64,000 nucleotides of DNA from contig NC_077240.1 of assembly GCF_947179165.1 (NCBI RefSeq), positions 47,986,501-48,050,500 on the forward strand. Direction: 5' to 3'. A program made the position numbers and the translations under genes. Numbering within the stretch: the stretch's first letter is position 1; each line of letters begins with the position of its first letter. A model generated the notes under the pieces. It did not search any database, had not been told where the DNA came from, and worked only from the letters and a program-made list of their open reading frames with translations. Shown here piece by piece: positions 1 through 12,563 of the stretch. The DNA is from Solanum dulcamara (taxonomy: Eukaryota; Streptophyta; Magnoliopsida; Solanales; Solanaceae).

Positions 1-417
1 TAAATGTCCACAATACTTTCTTGAATGGTGAGCTTCTATAAAAGATGTATATAAAGCTTCTTGATCGTTTTTTCGAGGGGATTCTACTAAGGTCTGCAAC
101 TCCACAAGTCACTATATGGCCTTAAACAGGCCCCCAAACTGTGGAATAAGAAATTAACTGAAGCCTAGAAGACATGAATTTTAAATAAAGCCATTTTGAC
201 TACTCACTATTCACTAAGCAGGATGGGAATGATACCACAATTATCCTTGTGTATGTTGATAATCTCTTTGTCACAAGAAGCAATCACAAGCTAATCAATC
301 ATACACGAGTTAAGCTGCAAAGAAAATTCAAAATAAAGGATCTTGGTGAGCTGATTTTTCTGGGCATAGAAGTTGACAGATCAAAGAAAGGAATTGTAAT
401 ATCCCAAAGAAAGTATA
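1..417 (+). pseudogene. Ty1/copia reverse transcriptase fragment (upstream part)
   Basis: Reverse transcriptase part of a Ty1/copia polyprotein, cut by the window start. Conceptual translation with stops and shifts shows copia RT hallmarks: DVHNTFLNGEL near position 10, a catalytic-box relative YVDNL at about 252-266, then FKIKDLGEL, FLGIEVDRSKKGI and ISQRKY up to 417. The family box is YVDD, so the second catalytic Asp reads Asn here (GAT GAT changed to GAT AAT). Several in-frame stops show it is dead. The reading continues at 2984 with ALELI, so the stretch between is a later insertion. Assignment to Ty1/copia is firm; the lineage is not resolved. Confidence 0.88.
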
Positions 418-2978
418 TGTCATGACCCAAAAATTAAGGTCATGATGGCACATATTTCAACACCCAACCTGATGTGTAGGCCTTATAATAAATCTCATAC
501 GATACTCCTCAAGGGGAAGTCAAGCCACAAAAGAAACGAAAAGAAGAATAACAAGAAAAATATCTTAAAATGAGGTGTCATATGTGTAAAAAGTATCTAG
601 TACAACTGTCGAATCTGATAAACATCATAAGTCTTTGAACAAAAATAAAGGCTGAAAGAAAAAGATGGAACTAATGGTGATCCGAATCACAAGTCTCACC
701 ATTAATCCGATACGTCTCAAACCGCTTGAGGAAATCAGCTGCCACATGGAATACCTTGACTAGGATCTGCATCAAAAGGGACACAAAAGTAGGGGTGAGT
801 ACAATCCACATGTATTCATTAGATTTGACCGACTGAGTATAATGAATTAATCAAACTTATGAAATAAACTAAAGAACGCTTCCATCAGCATACAGAAAAG
901 TTTTACTCTGGCATTAGTGCCGCTAATTTATATAAATGACACGAGTAACGTAAACACATAGGGATAGTTCAATATCACATATGATCTGATAAGTCAAATA
1001 ATCTAAAAAGCAATGTAATGAGATAATGTAATGATGTGGTACGGTGGAATCAAGGTTGTTGTACAACCTATCGTATACACATATTGAGCTAAGGCTTCCA
1101 GAAAAGGACCCATGGGGGACTCGCAATCCATATACCAAATCACAATCTCAATATCTCATCAACTTTCCACCTAGATCATGGTCAAGGATATAAAAAGGCG
1201 TCATATTTACTTTCTCAAAAAGAATTTTCACATGTCTCAACTTCCTTGAGATCAATGATATGCTGAATGAGGATGAATGCATCACAACACATATGGCATG
1301 GATGCAATATTCAATTAAACATGTAATATAAGGTTCAAAGTTCTCAAAACTCAACCTAAACATGATATACAACCTCAAATAGATAGCAATGGGAAAGAGA
1401 TACATTGAAATAAAAGTTTACCTTTTTGTAAATGTTTCATTACTAAAGTGTGATCAAAACCTCCAACTCAATCACTCATGAGGGAGTTACAAGTCAAATA
1501 GTATACAAGCCTCTTTCACAGGAAAAACATGAATCACATGCTCTCACAAAAAATAAGATAGCAAATAAGGCCCTCACATGGGCTAAGCTACAAAAATAAG
1601 GCCCTAGATGGGTAACACAGTATAATCAAGCCCCGACACGGGCATCACAATATAATCAATAGTCTCAATTGACATTACAACCACATCCCAAAGTCTATAA
1701 CATATTAATGACTAATTACCTAATCCATTCTCAAAGAAGGATAGCCAAACCTACCTTTAAGGATGAAACTTCACACGAACACTTGAACTGGAGCTCTATA
1801 CTCAAATACTGACTCCAGAACTATCCCTAACTATCAAGAATGGAAAGAGTTCATCAAAATGAGTCTAATGATATCCATATTGCAAGGTTTTTGAACTGGT
1901 TTCAATAAAAAAATCACCTAAGAAATGAAAAGCAAAACTATAATTTTATTTGAAATTCGTATTCTATACATCAAGGAGAGTTTGTGGTTGAAAAACCTAT
2001 TAAAATTTATCAAGAAACTGAATTTTGAAACTTGGAAGAAAAACCCCTTAAACTCATTTGAAATCTTGACTTTGAAATGATTTTAGAAGATAAAATTGAT
2101 ATGAAATGATTTAGGAATGACAGAAGGACTTACCCAAGAAATATTTCTCAAAGGTTTCCTTCAAAATCCCTTTCATAAGCTTCAAATCGAGTATTAATAG
2201 TGGAATGTGAAGAAATAGAGATTTCACCAAACTGACTCTATTTAGAAACCAAATCATTCATCGCGATCGCGGATACTAACTTCGCGATTGTGGTGCTCAT
2301 CAAAATTAGTCAGTGCAAAGGAAAATCCTTCCATCGCGTACGCGAAGCACTAGAGACTGATCCTTCGCAAATGCGGGATCAAGGTCACGAACGTGAAAAA
2401 GAGTAGAAAGGTCTTTCACGAATGTGAACCTCATGGCCACGAACACGAAGTAGGGGGGACTTGCACCCCAAACCAGCAGCAGTTTAAATTTCTAAATTCT
2501 CCGATTAGACCCTCGAGATTCATTTGGCATATGATAAAAATAAATTGGACATGCTACCATACTAAATTCAATATTTTGGAGTCAATGGAATTATCAAATT
2601 TCTGAAAAAAAGTCTTTATGATGAAAATACCCTCTCAGACCTCTTTTTTGCCTAAAACTCAACTTTTAGCCTAAATTCCTAAAATGCATTCTAAGATCCC
2701 GGGGTTCTAAGTCAATACTCTACAAGACCAAAATTAATGTTCTAGATGCAACAAAATTAATAAAATTTCCATTCAATGCTCAGATCTCAGAATATTGACC
2801 AAAGTCAACTATCTCGATAAAAACTCCACCAAGGTTTCAAATTACTAAAATCACATCCAATCACATCAGAAACTGTGCGCTATCCCCACAGCACAAACAA
2901 AGTATGAAAATGCTAAGCGGAAGAGAAAAATAGTCATTTCACATGAAAAAGTAATTTCTCAAGAATTGAGACATTACA
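418..2978 (-). repeat. Solo LTR (gypsy-type, 2.56 kb) inside the copia RT
   Basis: Begins TGTCATGACCC and ends GACATTACA (TG...CA ends). It is flanked by GTATA (413-417) and GTATG (2979-2983), a 5-bp target duplication with one mismatch, and removing it restores the copia RT reading. I see no gag/pol inside. Related LTRs here with a TGTCACGACC left end have their primer-binding site on the minus strand, so orientation is taken as minus. A GC-rich palindromic cluster lies at about 2260-2450, for example TCGCGTACGCGA at 2334-2345. The LTR at 61697 looks related (same opening words and a similar CG-rich vocabulary). Unequal recombination between two LTRs is the usual origin of a solo LTR. Confidence 0.85.
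2255..2470. repeat. Palindromic CG-rich island in the 418-2978 LTR
   Basis: A cluster of short self-complementary words in AT-rich surroundings: CGCGATCGCG (2262-2271, perfect), TCGCGTACGCGA (2334-2345, perfect), and near-palindromes of the form TCACGAACGTGA (about 2385-2396) and TTCACGAATGTGAA (about 2415-2428). Measured in the LTR's own orientation it lies roughly 510-720 bases from the LTR start. Function unknown; hairpin formation or factor binding are only possibilities. Confidence 0.75.
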
Positions 2979-2983
2979 GTATG

Positions 2984-3800
2984 CCTTGGAACTTATTGAC
3001 GAATAAAAAATGAGTGGATCTAAGCCACCAGGCATACCCCTAGAACTAAATTAAAAACTCACATCAAAAGAATATGACAAGTGAATCAAGGGTGAGGTAG
3101 CAGGCTCATTACTCAACCCTAGTCTATATCAGAGGCTAGAAGGGAGGCTGTTATACTTGACTATTGCCAGACCAGACCTACATTCACAGTACAAGTGCTA
3201 AGTCAGTTCATGCACAATACAAAAATCTCACACATGGAGGTAGACCTGAGAGTTGTGAAGTATATTGAAGGATCACTTGGTCTTGGACATCTAATGCCTA
3301 CAGAATCCATAAATACCCTAACTGCATATTGTGACTCAAATTGGGGTGCATGTTTACAAACTAGGAGGTCAATAACAAGATATCTTGTGAAATTTGGAGG
3401 AGCCTTGATCTCCTGGAAGTCTAAAAAGCAAGATACAGTGTCCAAAAGTTTAGCAAAAGCTGAGTTTAGATGCATTGCATTAGCATCTGCTGAGATCACT
3501 TAGTTGACTAGCCTATTAAAAGAACTAGGCGGTGAAGTAAAAATTCCTATTTATTTAATGTGTGATAGTAAGACAACACTACAAATTGCTTCAAATCTTA
3601 TTTTTCATGAAAGGAATACACACATAGACTGCCACTTTATAAGAGAAAAGAATTCAGCAAGGAGTGATCAGAACTAATCATGTATCGCCCAAAGATCAAC
3701 TGGTTGTCATATTAATCAAAAGCTTGGGAAAATCTCAACATGAATACTTGTTAGATCAACTTGGTGTATAAGACCTGGTTAGTCCATCAACTTGAGGAGG
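2984..3800 (+). pseudogene. Ty1/copia RT end and RNase H fragment
   Basis: Continuation of the copia pol reading from position 417. ALELI, then YQRLEGRLLYLTIARPDL, then SQFMHNTKISHMEVDLRVVKY are the C-terminal RT block. The longest open stretch (3195-3503) carries the copia RNase H block: AYCDSNWGACLQTRRSITRY, SWKSKKQDTVSKS, AEFRCIALASAEIT. After a stop the reading goes on as LKELGGEVKIPIYLMCDSK and ends just before a purine-rich tract. RNase H would remove the RNA template during reverse transcription. Internal stops make it a pseudogene. The match to the copia RNase H order is clear. Confidence 0.88.
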
Positions 3801-3802
3801 GG

Positions 3803-4075
3803 TGTTGAGTGGTGAAAACCAACTCAAGCTAATCAGAGATAGGGTAGTTTGGTCTTTAACCAATTAAGATATTTTGTGATAGAGGTTGGTAGAATTAGTT
3901 AGTCAGTTACTATAAGTTAGTTAGACAGCTAACTATATATTGTACTCATCTGATTATAGAGAATTGAGTGAAACAAAATTTTCATTTTCAGATATTTTCC
4001 TCTCTTCTTTCTTCTCTGATTCTAAGCATAAGTTTGATCTTCTGAGTTAGAACTGATCAGTCATGGCTGCTAACA
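3803..4075 (+). repeat. 3' LTR of the copia element, with polypurine tract
   Basis: Directly after the purine run GAGGAGGGG (3794-3802), the expected plus-strand primer site. Starts TGTTGAGTGG and ends GCTGCTAACA; TGTT/AACA are inverted ends. At 273 bp it is a normal length for a copia LTR. It contains a TATA-like stretch (CTATATATTG near 3940) and pyrimidine-rich sequence near 4000-4020. The matching 5' LTR lies outside the window, so the target duplication cannot be checked. The right end could be a few bases off. Confidence 0.75.
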
Positions 4076-5940
4076 AAACTACTTATAATACATGATTTTT
4101 AATTGGTTCAAATTAATAGTGCAGAGTGCTTAGCTCTTTTTTTCTTTCTCTGGCTTCCAAAGATGTACCGTGTTATTGAATTCTTGTTACATTATCATAA
4201 TCTTTTGGATCTATCCGTTTACATCTTTTCCAATGTTAATAATTTGAGGATTTTAATTTCTTAACGCATGAGATTACTAAATATTTATGATTCATAGAGA
4301 TAGAATAAAATTATTGTAAAATTATAATTTCACACTTTTCTAAAAGTAAAAATTGGTCAAGGTGAGAAAATGGCACACTGCTTGACTTATAGAAGGTTAT
4401 TTCTGCTCTGTTTTGCTTTGATGTTATAGGTAGCCATAATATTATTAGTTGAGTTTTGCTTCTTTACTTCTTTATTTTTATATTATGGAAATTAATGAAT
4501 CGTTGTTTTTTTCTTATTATTTAATTATTTGTTGTTACATGCATCGTAGTGTTTGCACCAGAGTTAGACATGCAAGATCAAAAGTATATATATATTTAGG
4601 GGCTTGATTCAACTATATTATTGTGACTTTGTTAGCTAGCTAAGATAACATTTGAAAGGTAATTTTTGTAATGTCCATGTTTGTAACAAATGTTGAACAT
4701 AGTCTCAATACGAAGAGAAAAAATCTCTTTACCAATCAACCTGAAAGAATAATTTTCTTGTGCGACATTACCAAGTTATGATGCAGAGGAGGAAAACTTG
4801 AAATAGAGAGAATGAAAGATGAAATTATTGAACTGGTAATTCAACCGACTATAATTAATTATTCAATTGCAAGTAGGTACAATAATTACTAAAAACTTAT
4901 ATCATGTTATTGATTGTTGCATGAAAAGTTCATAACCTTGAATTTTGAAGATGGTTTCCAAAAAAGATCAATATGGTGATGAATTGCAGACAAGTATATA
5001 CTCATTTTATATCTTAGTAATATAATTTCTCAATTTGTTGACCTGCTTTACTCATTTCAACTTAGACCATACAAAAATATATCAATCTCAAATTAAATAT
5101 TTATAGTAGTGTTGTACTTCCTTCACTTATTCACTAGTTGAAAACTTATATTTATTATCTAGAGAAAAACATTAATTGACATTTTGCACATATATTGTTA
5201 AATGTTGATCGGGGAGGAATTTAAAGGACTTTCTGGGGAGAAGACATGTTTTTTAGTTGATTGAAATAATACATTCATAAAACAGGGATACATATTTCTC
5301 TATAACTACTTTCTTATGTTTATCACATTATCAGTGTACCTTTCTTTAACAAAAATTATTATGATATAAACTAGACAAATAAAAAGTGAAAGATAAAGGA
5401 ATTACTTCATAATATAAAAATATGAAGTTTTGTTCTTAAATAGACATAACAGAAATTTACTATAAGTCTAACACTAATATGATGTAAGTGAAACAAGCAA
5501 CTTGATACAAAGTCAATTTCATCGGTTAACAATGTGTTGATTAGAAAAAGAAAAAAGAAATTTAGTAAAAGATCATTCTATGGATAATATTCATTAAAAG
5601 TTTGGTTCATACTTTATATAAATGGAGATGGTGAGTTAATGAAGGATACAATATTTATTTTTAAAATTCGGATACAATAATTCAAGTGCATGATATATAT
5701 CACTTGAGGGGAAGGTATTGACTAACTTTTTTGATTTTAGCTCAAAAGTATGGAACGGTGACACAACTTTTCAGCTAGAGTTGGTGATAGAACCTATTGG
5801 AATAATACACATTCAAACATTGGAATTCGAGGTCAGTAGAGATCACATAAATAGCTCAATAATATGCTTGAAATTATCGTATATTTTATTGTGAACTAAA
5901 TCGTTAGTTGCTTGCATACTTTTCATGAATCGAATTCGGG
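4076..5940. other. AT-rich spacer, nothing recognised
   Basis: About 1.9 kb of AT-rich DNA between the copia LTR and the next LTR fragment. No long open reading frame on either strand, no recognisable protein motif, and no clear terminal or tandem repeats. It could be host intergenic DNA or an eroded element. Confidence 0.5.
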
Positions 5941-6358
5941 TGTAATGACACTTATTCATTCCCACTAGATAAGTCAGCCGAAACCCAAAAATTATGGAAT
6001 ATAATACGAAAATAGTTTAAAATAAATAGATAATAGACAAAAGCGGTAGTCTTAGTCAACTACAAAAAACTTCCAAATGATTGGTTCACATGTACAAGCC
6101 TCTAATACAATGATAATGAAATAAATACATATTTCAAAATCTTTGTTACTCAAATAGAATAATGTAAAGTAAAGAGAAATAAGGAAGATCGCCGGCATCA
6201 ACAACTACCTCTCTAGTCTCCTTTGTAAGTCTCGGATGAAAGAAAAGAGAACTGAATCACTGTTCGGGCTCAGAACCTACACAAGTGTAGATAGAAAATA
6301 GTGATTACCACCAACACAGTACCTAACAAGCAAATAATTAAGACTAAGTAAAGCTAAC
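5941..6358 (-). repeat. Layer-0 LTR, fragment 1
   Basis: Opens with TGTAATGACAC and contains phrases typical of nightshade gypsy LTRs, such as GGAAGATCGCCGGC near 6184. It runs into the CTAAC target duplication (6354-6358) of the large gypsy element. The sequence resumes at 23300 and again at 38463, so three fragments belong to one ancient LTR. Left border and orientation are inferred: a downstream fragment ends in CTTACCTAC, as in other minus-oriented LTRs here. Its right end is not identified. Confidence 0.55.
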
Positions 6359-8201
6359 TGTAAGACCCCGGAAGTTGGGAAGTCGGAAACCGAGGAACAA
6401 AAGGTGAAATCCCCTAAAAAACTAGATTTTTGGCACCAGATGGTCTTCATGGGACCCACTATATGCCGTGAAGAGGACCACAGGCCATGTAGGGCCACTA
6501 TGGTCCATGCCCATCCAACTGGTTCCAGATATGCGGACCACGAAGGGCCACCATAAGCCGTGGTCCGCACCACAGACTGTTTAGGCTTTCGTGGTGGACA
6601 CCTATGTAGGCTCCTATCAGGATCACTTCAACAACCCACTTCCACAGACTATATTGTCCTCCATGGACCCTCTCTGCAACTCTTAAAATTTGATGAGCAA
6701 GTCTACCATCACGGAGGACCAACACGGACCGTGGTGGGTCTAATGATAGGCAGCCTTCCCAAACCCTTTTAGGAAAATATCAAGTCCCTCACCACAAAGG
6801 GGACCACAGACTGTGGTTCCCTTCAAGGTCCGTGGTAATGGTCCATTTTGATTCCAAATTTAGGTTTTGGTCTTTTCCCAATACTTCATTAAAGAATATG
6901 GACGGGTTTTGGAACTAAGTTCATATCTATTAACTACCCTAATATATTCTAACTCTCTCATTCTTTCCATAACTTCCAAAACCCCAAAGTGTTCTCTCCC
7001 AGGTATTCTCTCAAGGTTTTCTTCTCTCTCAAGAAAATTCAAAAGGGTTGTTCAAAGTCAATTTTTCAATCTCTACAATCTAGGGCGAATCAAGGTTAAG
7101 GTATGTGGGATTTCATTCATGGGTACCTTTCACTGATGGAATACCAACAATTTCTCCTCAATTCTCTTATGGTTTATTCAATTAAAATCCCTAATTTCAT
7201 GTTTGCATGGGGTCTTTTCAATTATGATATTCTTTAATGTTAGTAACTTAATTATGCATAATTCACATCATGTTACCTGTTTTCAAGTTAAATTTTAATG
7301 ACCCATGCTTTATGCTAGTTTCAAGTATGGTTTATCAGATATGATCATGATTTTCAAGTTATAATCTATGAAAGATTTATGAATGAATTTAAAGATGATT
7401 TATACAAAGAAGATTATGAATGATGATTTTTAAAGCAAGTGCATGCAAGGGGTGACTTAGGATCCTTAGTGAGGAAGGTAATCTAAGGCCCTAACTAATA
7501 ATGTTTATATGATAAATTATGTGTAATGATGGAAGGCCTACACCCACATTGCATGATGATGAATTAAATGGAAGGGTGACTCAAGATCTTTCATGTTGAC
7601 TTAAGACCTTAATGAAAAAGGGAGATTTAAGACCATAATGGGAAGGTGACTTGAGATCCTTAATGAACTATTCCTATGAACATGTTTATGAAGTATGATT
7701 ATGAAAAGCTTCTGATTTATACAAGCATGATTCGTGATTTTAATTATGACATGTATTCCTGGGTTGATATGCTTGGAATCGAGTAGACTTTGAGGTGGGG
7801 GCTAGACCTAAGCCCTAGTAGCAACCTCTAGTCTCGTAAACTATGTTTCCACCATAGGATTTTCCAATATGGCCTAGCTAGTGGATCCACGTATAGCACA
7901 TGATGATATTAATTGGATAGAGCTTACTTTGGCAAGTGGCCTCCACCCTTCTTGATGTGGGTATCATTGAATTCCATATAATAGCTCGTATGGTCTTAAT
8001 GCCGGTTACGATTATGTCCCACATATGTAAGTTCTTATGATGATTATGAAGTTTTGATACATTGACCAATGAGATAAACGTTTAATTTTTTTCATGTTTA
8101 CTCATGCTTTTAATGATATTGGTCTTGCATCTATGATTCATATTGATTATGTCCCATGTTTATTGTTCATGCATATTCTCACATACTTAGTTCATTTCAT
8201 G
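6359..8201 (+). repeat. 5' LTR, part 1
   Basis: Starts TGTAAGACCCCGG. It aligns by eye through its length with 20994-22865. It contains a palindromic cluster (about 6430-6840, for example CACGGACCGTG at 6723-6733), a TC-rich stretch at about 6940-7030, a donor-like AAGGTATGTGGG (splice position 7100/7101), and a degenerate tandem repeat at 7445-7670. It is interrupted after CATTTCATG by the solo LTR 8202-11914 and resumes at 11915. Confidence 0.9.
7445..7670 (+). repeat. Degenerate tandem repeat in the LTR
   Basis: Four to five imperfect copies of a phrase like GGTGACTTAGGATCCTTAATG, with GAAGGT linkers and irregular spacing. The same array is in the 3' LTR at about 22130-22345, and a short version is at about 49800-49850 in another LTR. 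A property of this LTR group; function unknown. Confidence 0.65.
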
Positions 8202-8746
8202 TGTCACGACCCAACCCCGTGGGCCACGACTGGGGTCCAACCTGGACCCCCGTGTACCTATCTGTCGACTATAGTCAAATTGGACTATGTATAGCCTGAT
8301 ACTGCTCACACAAACCTCAATAGGTTAAAACTTTTTCATGTCCATATAGCTTTCTAGATATAGGAACCAAATACATGAATCCAGTGGGTGATAGAATATT
8401 CATACACATGTAGCTTCTTTCATTTGCATCATGCCATGAAAGGGAAAGACAACCGACAAAGCTGCCACAACATAATAGCTTTTATAACATATCACATAGG
8501 CATAACCGAAATAAACTCCTAAACAACCCACACATATATGTCTACAGACCTCTAAGAATAGAAACGACATCATATGGCGGGACAGGGCCCCCGCCGTACC
8601 CCTGCATAAATAAATATATACATCGCAGGACCAGTACCCAAAAGCTAGGCTCCGAAATAGTGGATCACTTCCAACATAGCTGAGCGGAAATCCTAAGCTG
8701 GCGGATCTCCGAAATGAACATCTGTACTTGCGGGTATGAAATGCAG

Positions 8747-8794
8747 CCCCCTAGAGAAAGGGGGGTCAGTACGATATATGTACTGAGTATATAA
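8747..8794 (-). promoter_or_regulatory. Twin hairpins beside a TATA-like box in the LTR
   Basis: Plus-strand reading: CCCCCT (8747-8752), a 6-base loop, AGGGGG (8759-8764), then TCAGTAC (8766-8772), GATATAT, GTACTGA (8780-8786), then GTATATAAG. In the LTR's minus orientation the TATA-like word comes first and the two stem-loops follow, where a transcript might begin. The same block is in the sister solo LTR at 41026-41073. Promoter function is inference. Confidence 0.5.
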
Positions 8795-9027
8795 GCATAC
8801 ATAACTGAGATAACAACTGAAACAGGGATGCAAGAAACCAAGTATAGCATTTAATAGGGTACTATACCTGCATCTCATAAAATCAAGTCATGTATACCAT
8901 TATCACGTACTGTATCCGACCCGCTCGGGGACTCGATGTTACAAACACATCATCTATCATAATAGGCATATGCATATTATTAGCACTGTGGGACGTACAA
9001 CCTAATTCATGTATACAGCAAGCACAT

Positions 9028-9300
9028 GCCGAGGAACAACGACCCAATCCATATGTCACATGATAATACCGAGGTACGATGGCCCGATCCATATATTATA
9101 TGATGATGCCGAGGTACAATGGACCGATCCGTATAATGCATAATAATGCCGAGGTACGACGGCCCGATCCGTATAATGCATAATAATGCCGAGGTACGAC
9201 GGCTTGATCCGTATAATGCATAATCTGTTATGGAACGTACCACCCGATCCTTGCATAGAAAAATGTGCCGAGGTACGTCCGACCCGATCCATATATATAT
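9028..9300. repeat. Minisatellite, 40-bp period, inside the solo LTR
   Basis: Copies begin at 9028, 9068, 9108, 9148 and 9188, exactly 40 bases apart; two more diverged copies follow. The core is GCCGAGGTACGACGGCCCGA, then TCCGTATAATGCATAATAAT or variants. The long minus-strand open frames over it (up to 118 codons) are products of the repeat, not genes. There is no spacer diversity of the CRISPR kind. Confidence 0.9.
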
Positions 9301-11500
9301 CATAATGCATATACGTGCATGCAAACCTCTGTAACATATCAAACATCCCTTAGATATCATCATAAAGCATGTTCAAGAGCCCCTAGGTATAGGAGCTTAC
9401 ACATCCCAACACTATTCAACCTATAGGAGGCTCAAGGGTCGTAGTTCAACTACTTCAAGGCCCTTATCATTCAAAAGTGGGCACAAGTCATGAGTTACAT
9501 CCAGAATCTATAAATGGGGCTATATACAAATCCATGTCCTATAGAACCTTTAGTCTAGTCTTTCTCGAAGCAGGAAAAGACAAGCTTTACATGCACCACT
9601 TTCTATCACATGGAAGACTTGAAAAGTAATGACTCAACTTGTTACAGGAGTTCTAATCAGTAGGAAGTGAACAAGAGTCTTAACTCACCCTCAGAGTTTT
9701 AAGAGTGGAATAACTTCAAACTTCATATACACAATACTTACATCTAAGTCGTGCCAAAGGAGAGGAAGAATAAATTTACATACACTACTTCTCAGTATAT
9801 AGAATACTTGAGGAATGGAAGCTTAACTACTTTAAGAGTCTTAACATTCAACTGTGAACACAAATTATAAATCATGAACCATGTTCAGAGCCCATGAATA
9901 GAGTTACCCCAAGCTTCATACACATATCACTTGTAACTTAGATCTAACACAGGCCCAAAATAAAGAACAGATAGGCTTTACATATTTATACCAAAACATG
10001 CCAAAAGAAGGAATAGCTTTACATACCTCTTATGAGTTACTCTTTATCCCATTCGCCTCGTCGTCCTTTGAAACTATTCAACATGAAAGTAATACGAATA
10101 TCAACCACTCTTAACTTTCCATCATCTTAGGTTGCACCTTAGTATTCATGGAACCTATTTCCTTGTTCGTCTCCTCAACTAGTTCTTTAATTAGTTAAGG
10201 CGTTAACAAAAATTGGGCAGCACCTCCCCTATAATGTGCCCTATCAAAATTTTCAATTAGCTCCTTAAACACTACATCCAACCAACAACAACAACCTGCA
10301 ACATATGATTAAGCAATTCACACCAATAATATATAACATAAGCTCCAAACGACTCGCTCAAAATTACGATATCAAAATAGGGTGTTTAGCCTTTATTTTG
10401 TAACACCTTTAATTATACAAAACGAGGGGTCATGTGGGTTCAACCCGCAGCACCCCTACCCATTTTATAACACATTTAGGCCCTGCAACAACACGCCACA
10501 CCCCTGCAGCAACACCTCACATGAATAACACTATACTTCGATGACAATTCAACTATAACGACTCCAATTTAGATTATTTCGAACGTCAAGCATATATATG
10601 GAATTTACCTATTTATAGCCACTTACACAACATCTAATACACTTCATAACCACACCATAAACTCCAAATTGGAAGTAAAACCCTTACCTTAACCTAAACT
10701 CGTCAAACTCGCCAAAATTATCAAAATGTGAATTCTAGACAGCCTACTGTCTTGTATTGTCGGTTAGTTTCGAAGGGGTAATTGAGGGAAACAGGATTTG
10801 TTTTCTCAATTAAAGTTATAGACATGTTTCTTATGGTCTCATAAAATTTCGAATTAACCCTACAACAATTTTGTACAAAACGATATGCCCAAAATACCAA
10901 CAGTAGTCCTTGTAGAATTTCTAAAATGAAATCTGGGCAGCAGCTCCCCCATGCTTCACCACCCTTTTTCGAGCAGAGAAAAGCAAAACTGGGTTTTAGA
11001 GTCTAAATTAAAGTTATATTCCTATGAAATAGATTTCCAAAACATCTTGAATCACTTGAAACGAAGCCTTACACAAGGAGTTATACTCGTTTTACTAACA
11101 ACAGTATCATTCAAAAATGGGTCTGTTAACAAGAACAAAAACCTCCTCTTCTCCCTAATGATAATTTTTATGTTGTTAAACACCATCATATAACCGTAGG
11201 ATACCTTAAATAATTAATTCATGGAAATAAATCGGGGAACTTACCTCTTTTTTCCTCCTAAGCCGTCACCCTTTCCTCTCTCGGATTAGGGTTCTTATTT
11301 CATGTTGCTGCTGATTTGTTTTTGGCTAAGGACTCAAGTTAATAGTCATCATAAGACATATATATGTACCTCTTTAGAAGGTGCCATGTGGAAGCCCCCT
11401 AGGGGTGATACGTAGCAGCCTCCTAGGGTGATACCTCAACCCAAACGGCCAACCACATGTTGCCATGTGGCAGTGGGGTCCACCCCAAGCTGCTGCATCA

Positions 11501-11559
11501 CCTACTTAAGCCTAAGTAGGTGTATCACCTGCTTGTCCAAGTAGGTGTATCACCTACTT
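11501..11559. repeat. Hairpin island in the solo LTR
   Basis: CCTACTTA (11501-11508), 4-base loop, TAAGTAGG (11513-11520): perfect 8-bp arms. Then AAGTAGGTG (11539-11547), loop TAT, CACCTACTT (11551-11559): perfect 9-bp arms. A CACCTACTT-type word recurs just after. The sister LTR has the same kind of hairpin at 43391-43413. Confidence 0.85.
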
Positions 11560-11914
11560 TCTTCAAGTAGGCGCGTCGTTTCCTTATTTCCCTTCCGTAG
11601 GTCCATAATCTCGTCTTACTTCAAGAGCCTATGCATTCCTTGCTACTTAAGCTTGATGCGTACTCCAGTAGCTTAGTTATGTAAGTCGTCTAAGTTGGTC
11701 GCTTACGTAAGTAAGTCGAGTCCTATGACTTGTTATTTTGGCCTCCAACTCATTTCAAATCTTTATAGACCTATTTCCAACCATCACTCTTAAGGGGCGT
11801 CACGTCCTCCCTTCCTTAGAGTTAATTAATCATGTTATAGATAATATGGTTCACGGGAAAACTTTCAAGAAGCTTAAGAAGATGCTCCGAAGCATAAAGG
11901 TATGGGGTATAACA

Positions 11915-12348
11915 CCATTTACTAATGCATACTTTTTTCCTACACTGTATCATAATGTAGGAGCCGATGATCACATTCATCCTCCTTTCACTTATGGTTA
12001 GAGTTTTGCTATTAGCTTATTCTAGTAAGTCCTCTTGTTCTGAGGATGAGACATTTACTTCTTACGAGTTTAAGACTTTCTTTATACTTTATTTTGGGTG
12101 AGCTAGGAGATTGTCTCATGCCCCCATATAGTAGTAGAGGCATGATAGATATTATGAAGTCTATGTTGTCATTCTCTCATTTTGAGACTTATGTACTATT
12201 TAAGACTATGCTTTCGTATAATTGATTATTATTTGTTTATTTTATATACCTTATGTATGCTCATGAATATTATACTAAGAGTCTTGGTTGGAGTCTCCTG
12301 AGATTCTAATCACTATGTTATGACTAGGCCCTAGATCAGGTCGTGATA
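11915..12348 (+). repeat. 5' LTR, part 2
   Basis: Resumes the LTR at the point where the 3' LTR reads TACTAACACATAC (22861 onward) and runs to GGTCGTGATA (family end CGTGACA). It contains the acceptor-like CATAATGTAG/G (ends 11960), also present at 22895-22905, 38066 and 50477. With 6359-8201 the LTR is about 2.28 kb, close to the 2.30 kb 3' LTR. Confidence 0.9.
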
Positions 12349-12352
12349 AACT

Positions 12353-12364
12353 TAGTATTAAAGC
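12353..12364 (+). other. Primer-binding site (initiator tRNA-Met type), decayed
   Basis: TAGTATTAAAGC matches the plant retrotransposon primer site TGGTATCAGAGC at 9 of 12 positions; all three differences are G-to-A or C-to-T transitions. It lies four bases after the LTR end. Confidence 0.8.
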
Positions 12365-12563
12365 AAGGTTCAAGTGTCGTAGGGAGTCTAACATGCTGCC
12401 TCAAGTAGATTCTTGTTCATTTGTGTGAAGCGTACCACATCTATGAATAGGAGGCTGTGAGGAGTCTTAGGAAACACTTCACTTCTTTCATGATTTTATC
12501 ATGCTATAGATTTTAACTCTAACGTTTCCTCCTTTAATGCTTTCTCTTTGCAATTTTAAAATC

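Larger units (their letters stand above)
8202..11914 (-). repeat. Solo LTR (3.7 kb) nested in the 5' LTR
   Basis: Begins TGTCACGACCC and ends GGGTATAACA. The host LTR reads TTCATG/TACTAA without the insert. The flanks are TCATG and CCATT, a diverged duplication (3 of 5 bases) followed by the expected TACTAA. No coding sequence inside. Same family as 40539-43818: shared opening, the phrase CAGGGCCCCCGCCGTACCCC (near 8584 and 40861), and a shared hairpin/TATA block. It holds a 40-bp minisatellite (9028-9300) and hairpins at 11501-11559. Minus orientation is inferred from the CGTGACA-type end, which precedes primer-binding sites in related LTRs. Confidence 0.85.

Noticed and set aside
4076..5940. 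Host gene in the AT-rich spacer (also 56991-58394)
   Set aside because: No open frames with protein-like composition and no consistent splice structure by eye. A gene finder with RNA evidence would be needed to overturn this.
9028..9300. CRISPR-like spacing of repeats (also 41300-41621)
   Set aside because: The whole unit repeats, with no unique spacers; the setting is an LTR in plant DNA. These are minisatellites.
9007..9363. Minus-strand open frames of up to 118 codons
   Set aside because: They lie over the 40-bp minisatellite. The repeated peptide text follows the DNA repeat, and there is no start context or protein-family feature.
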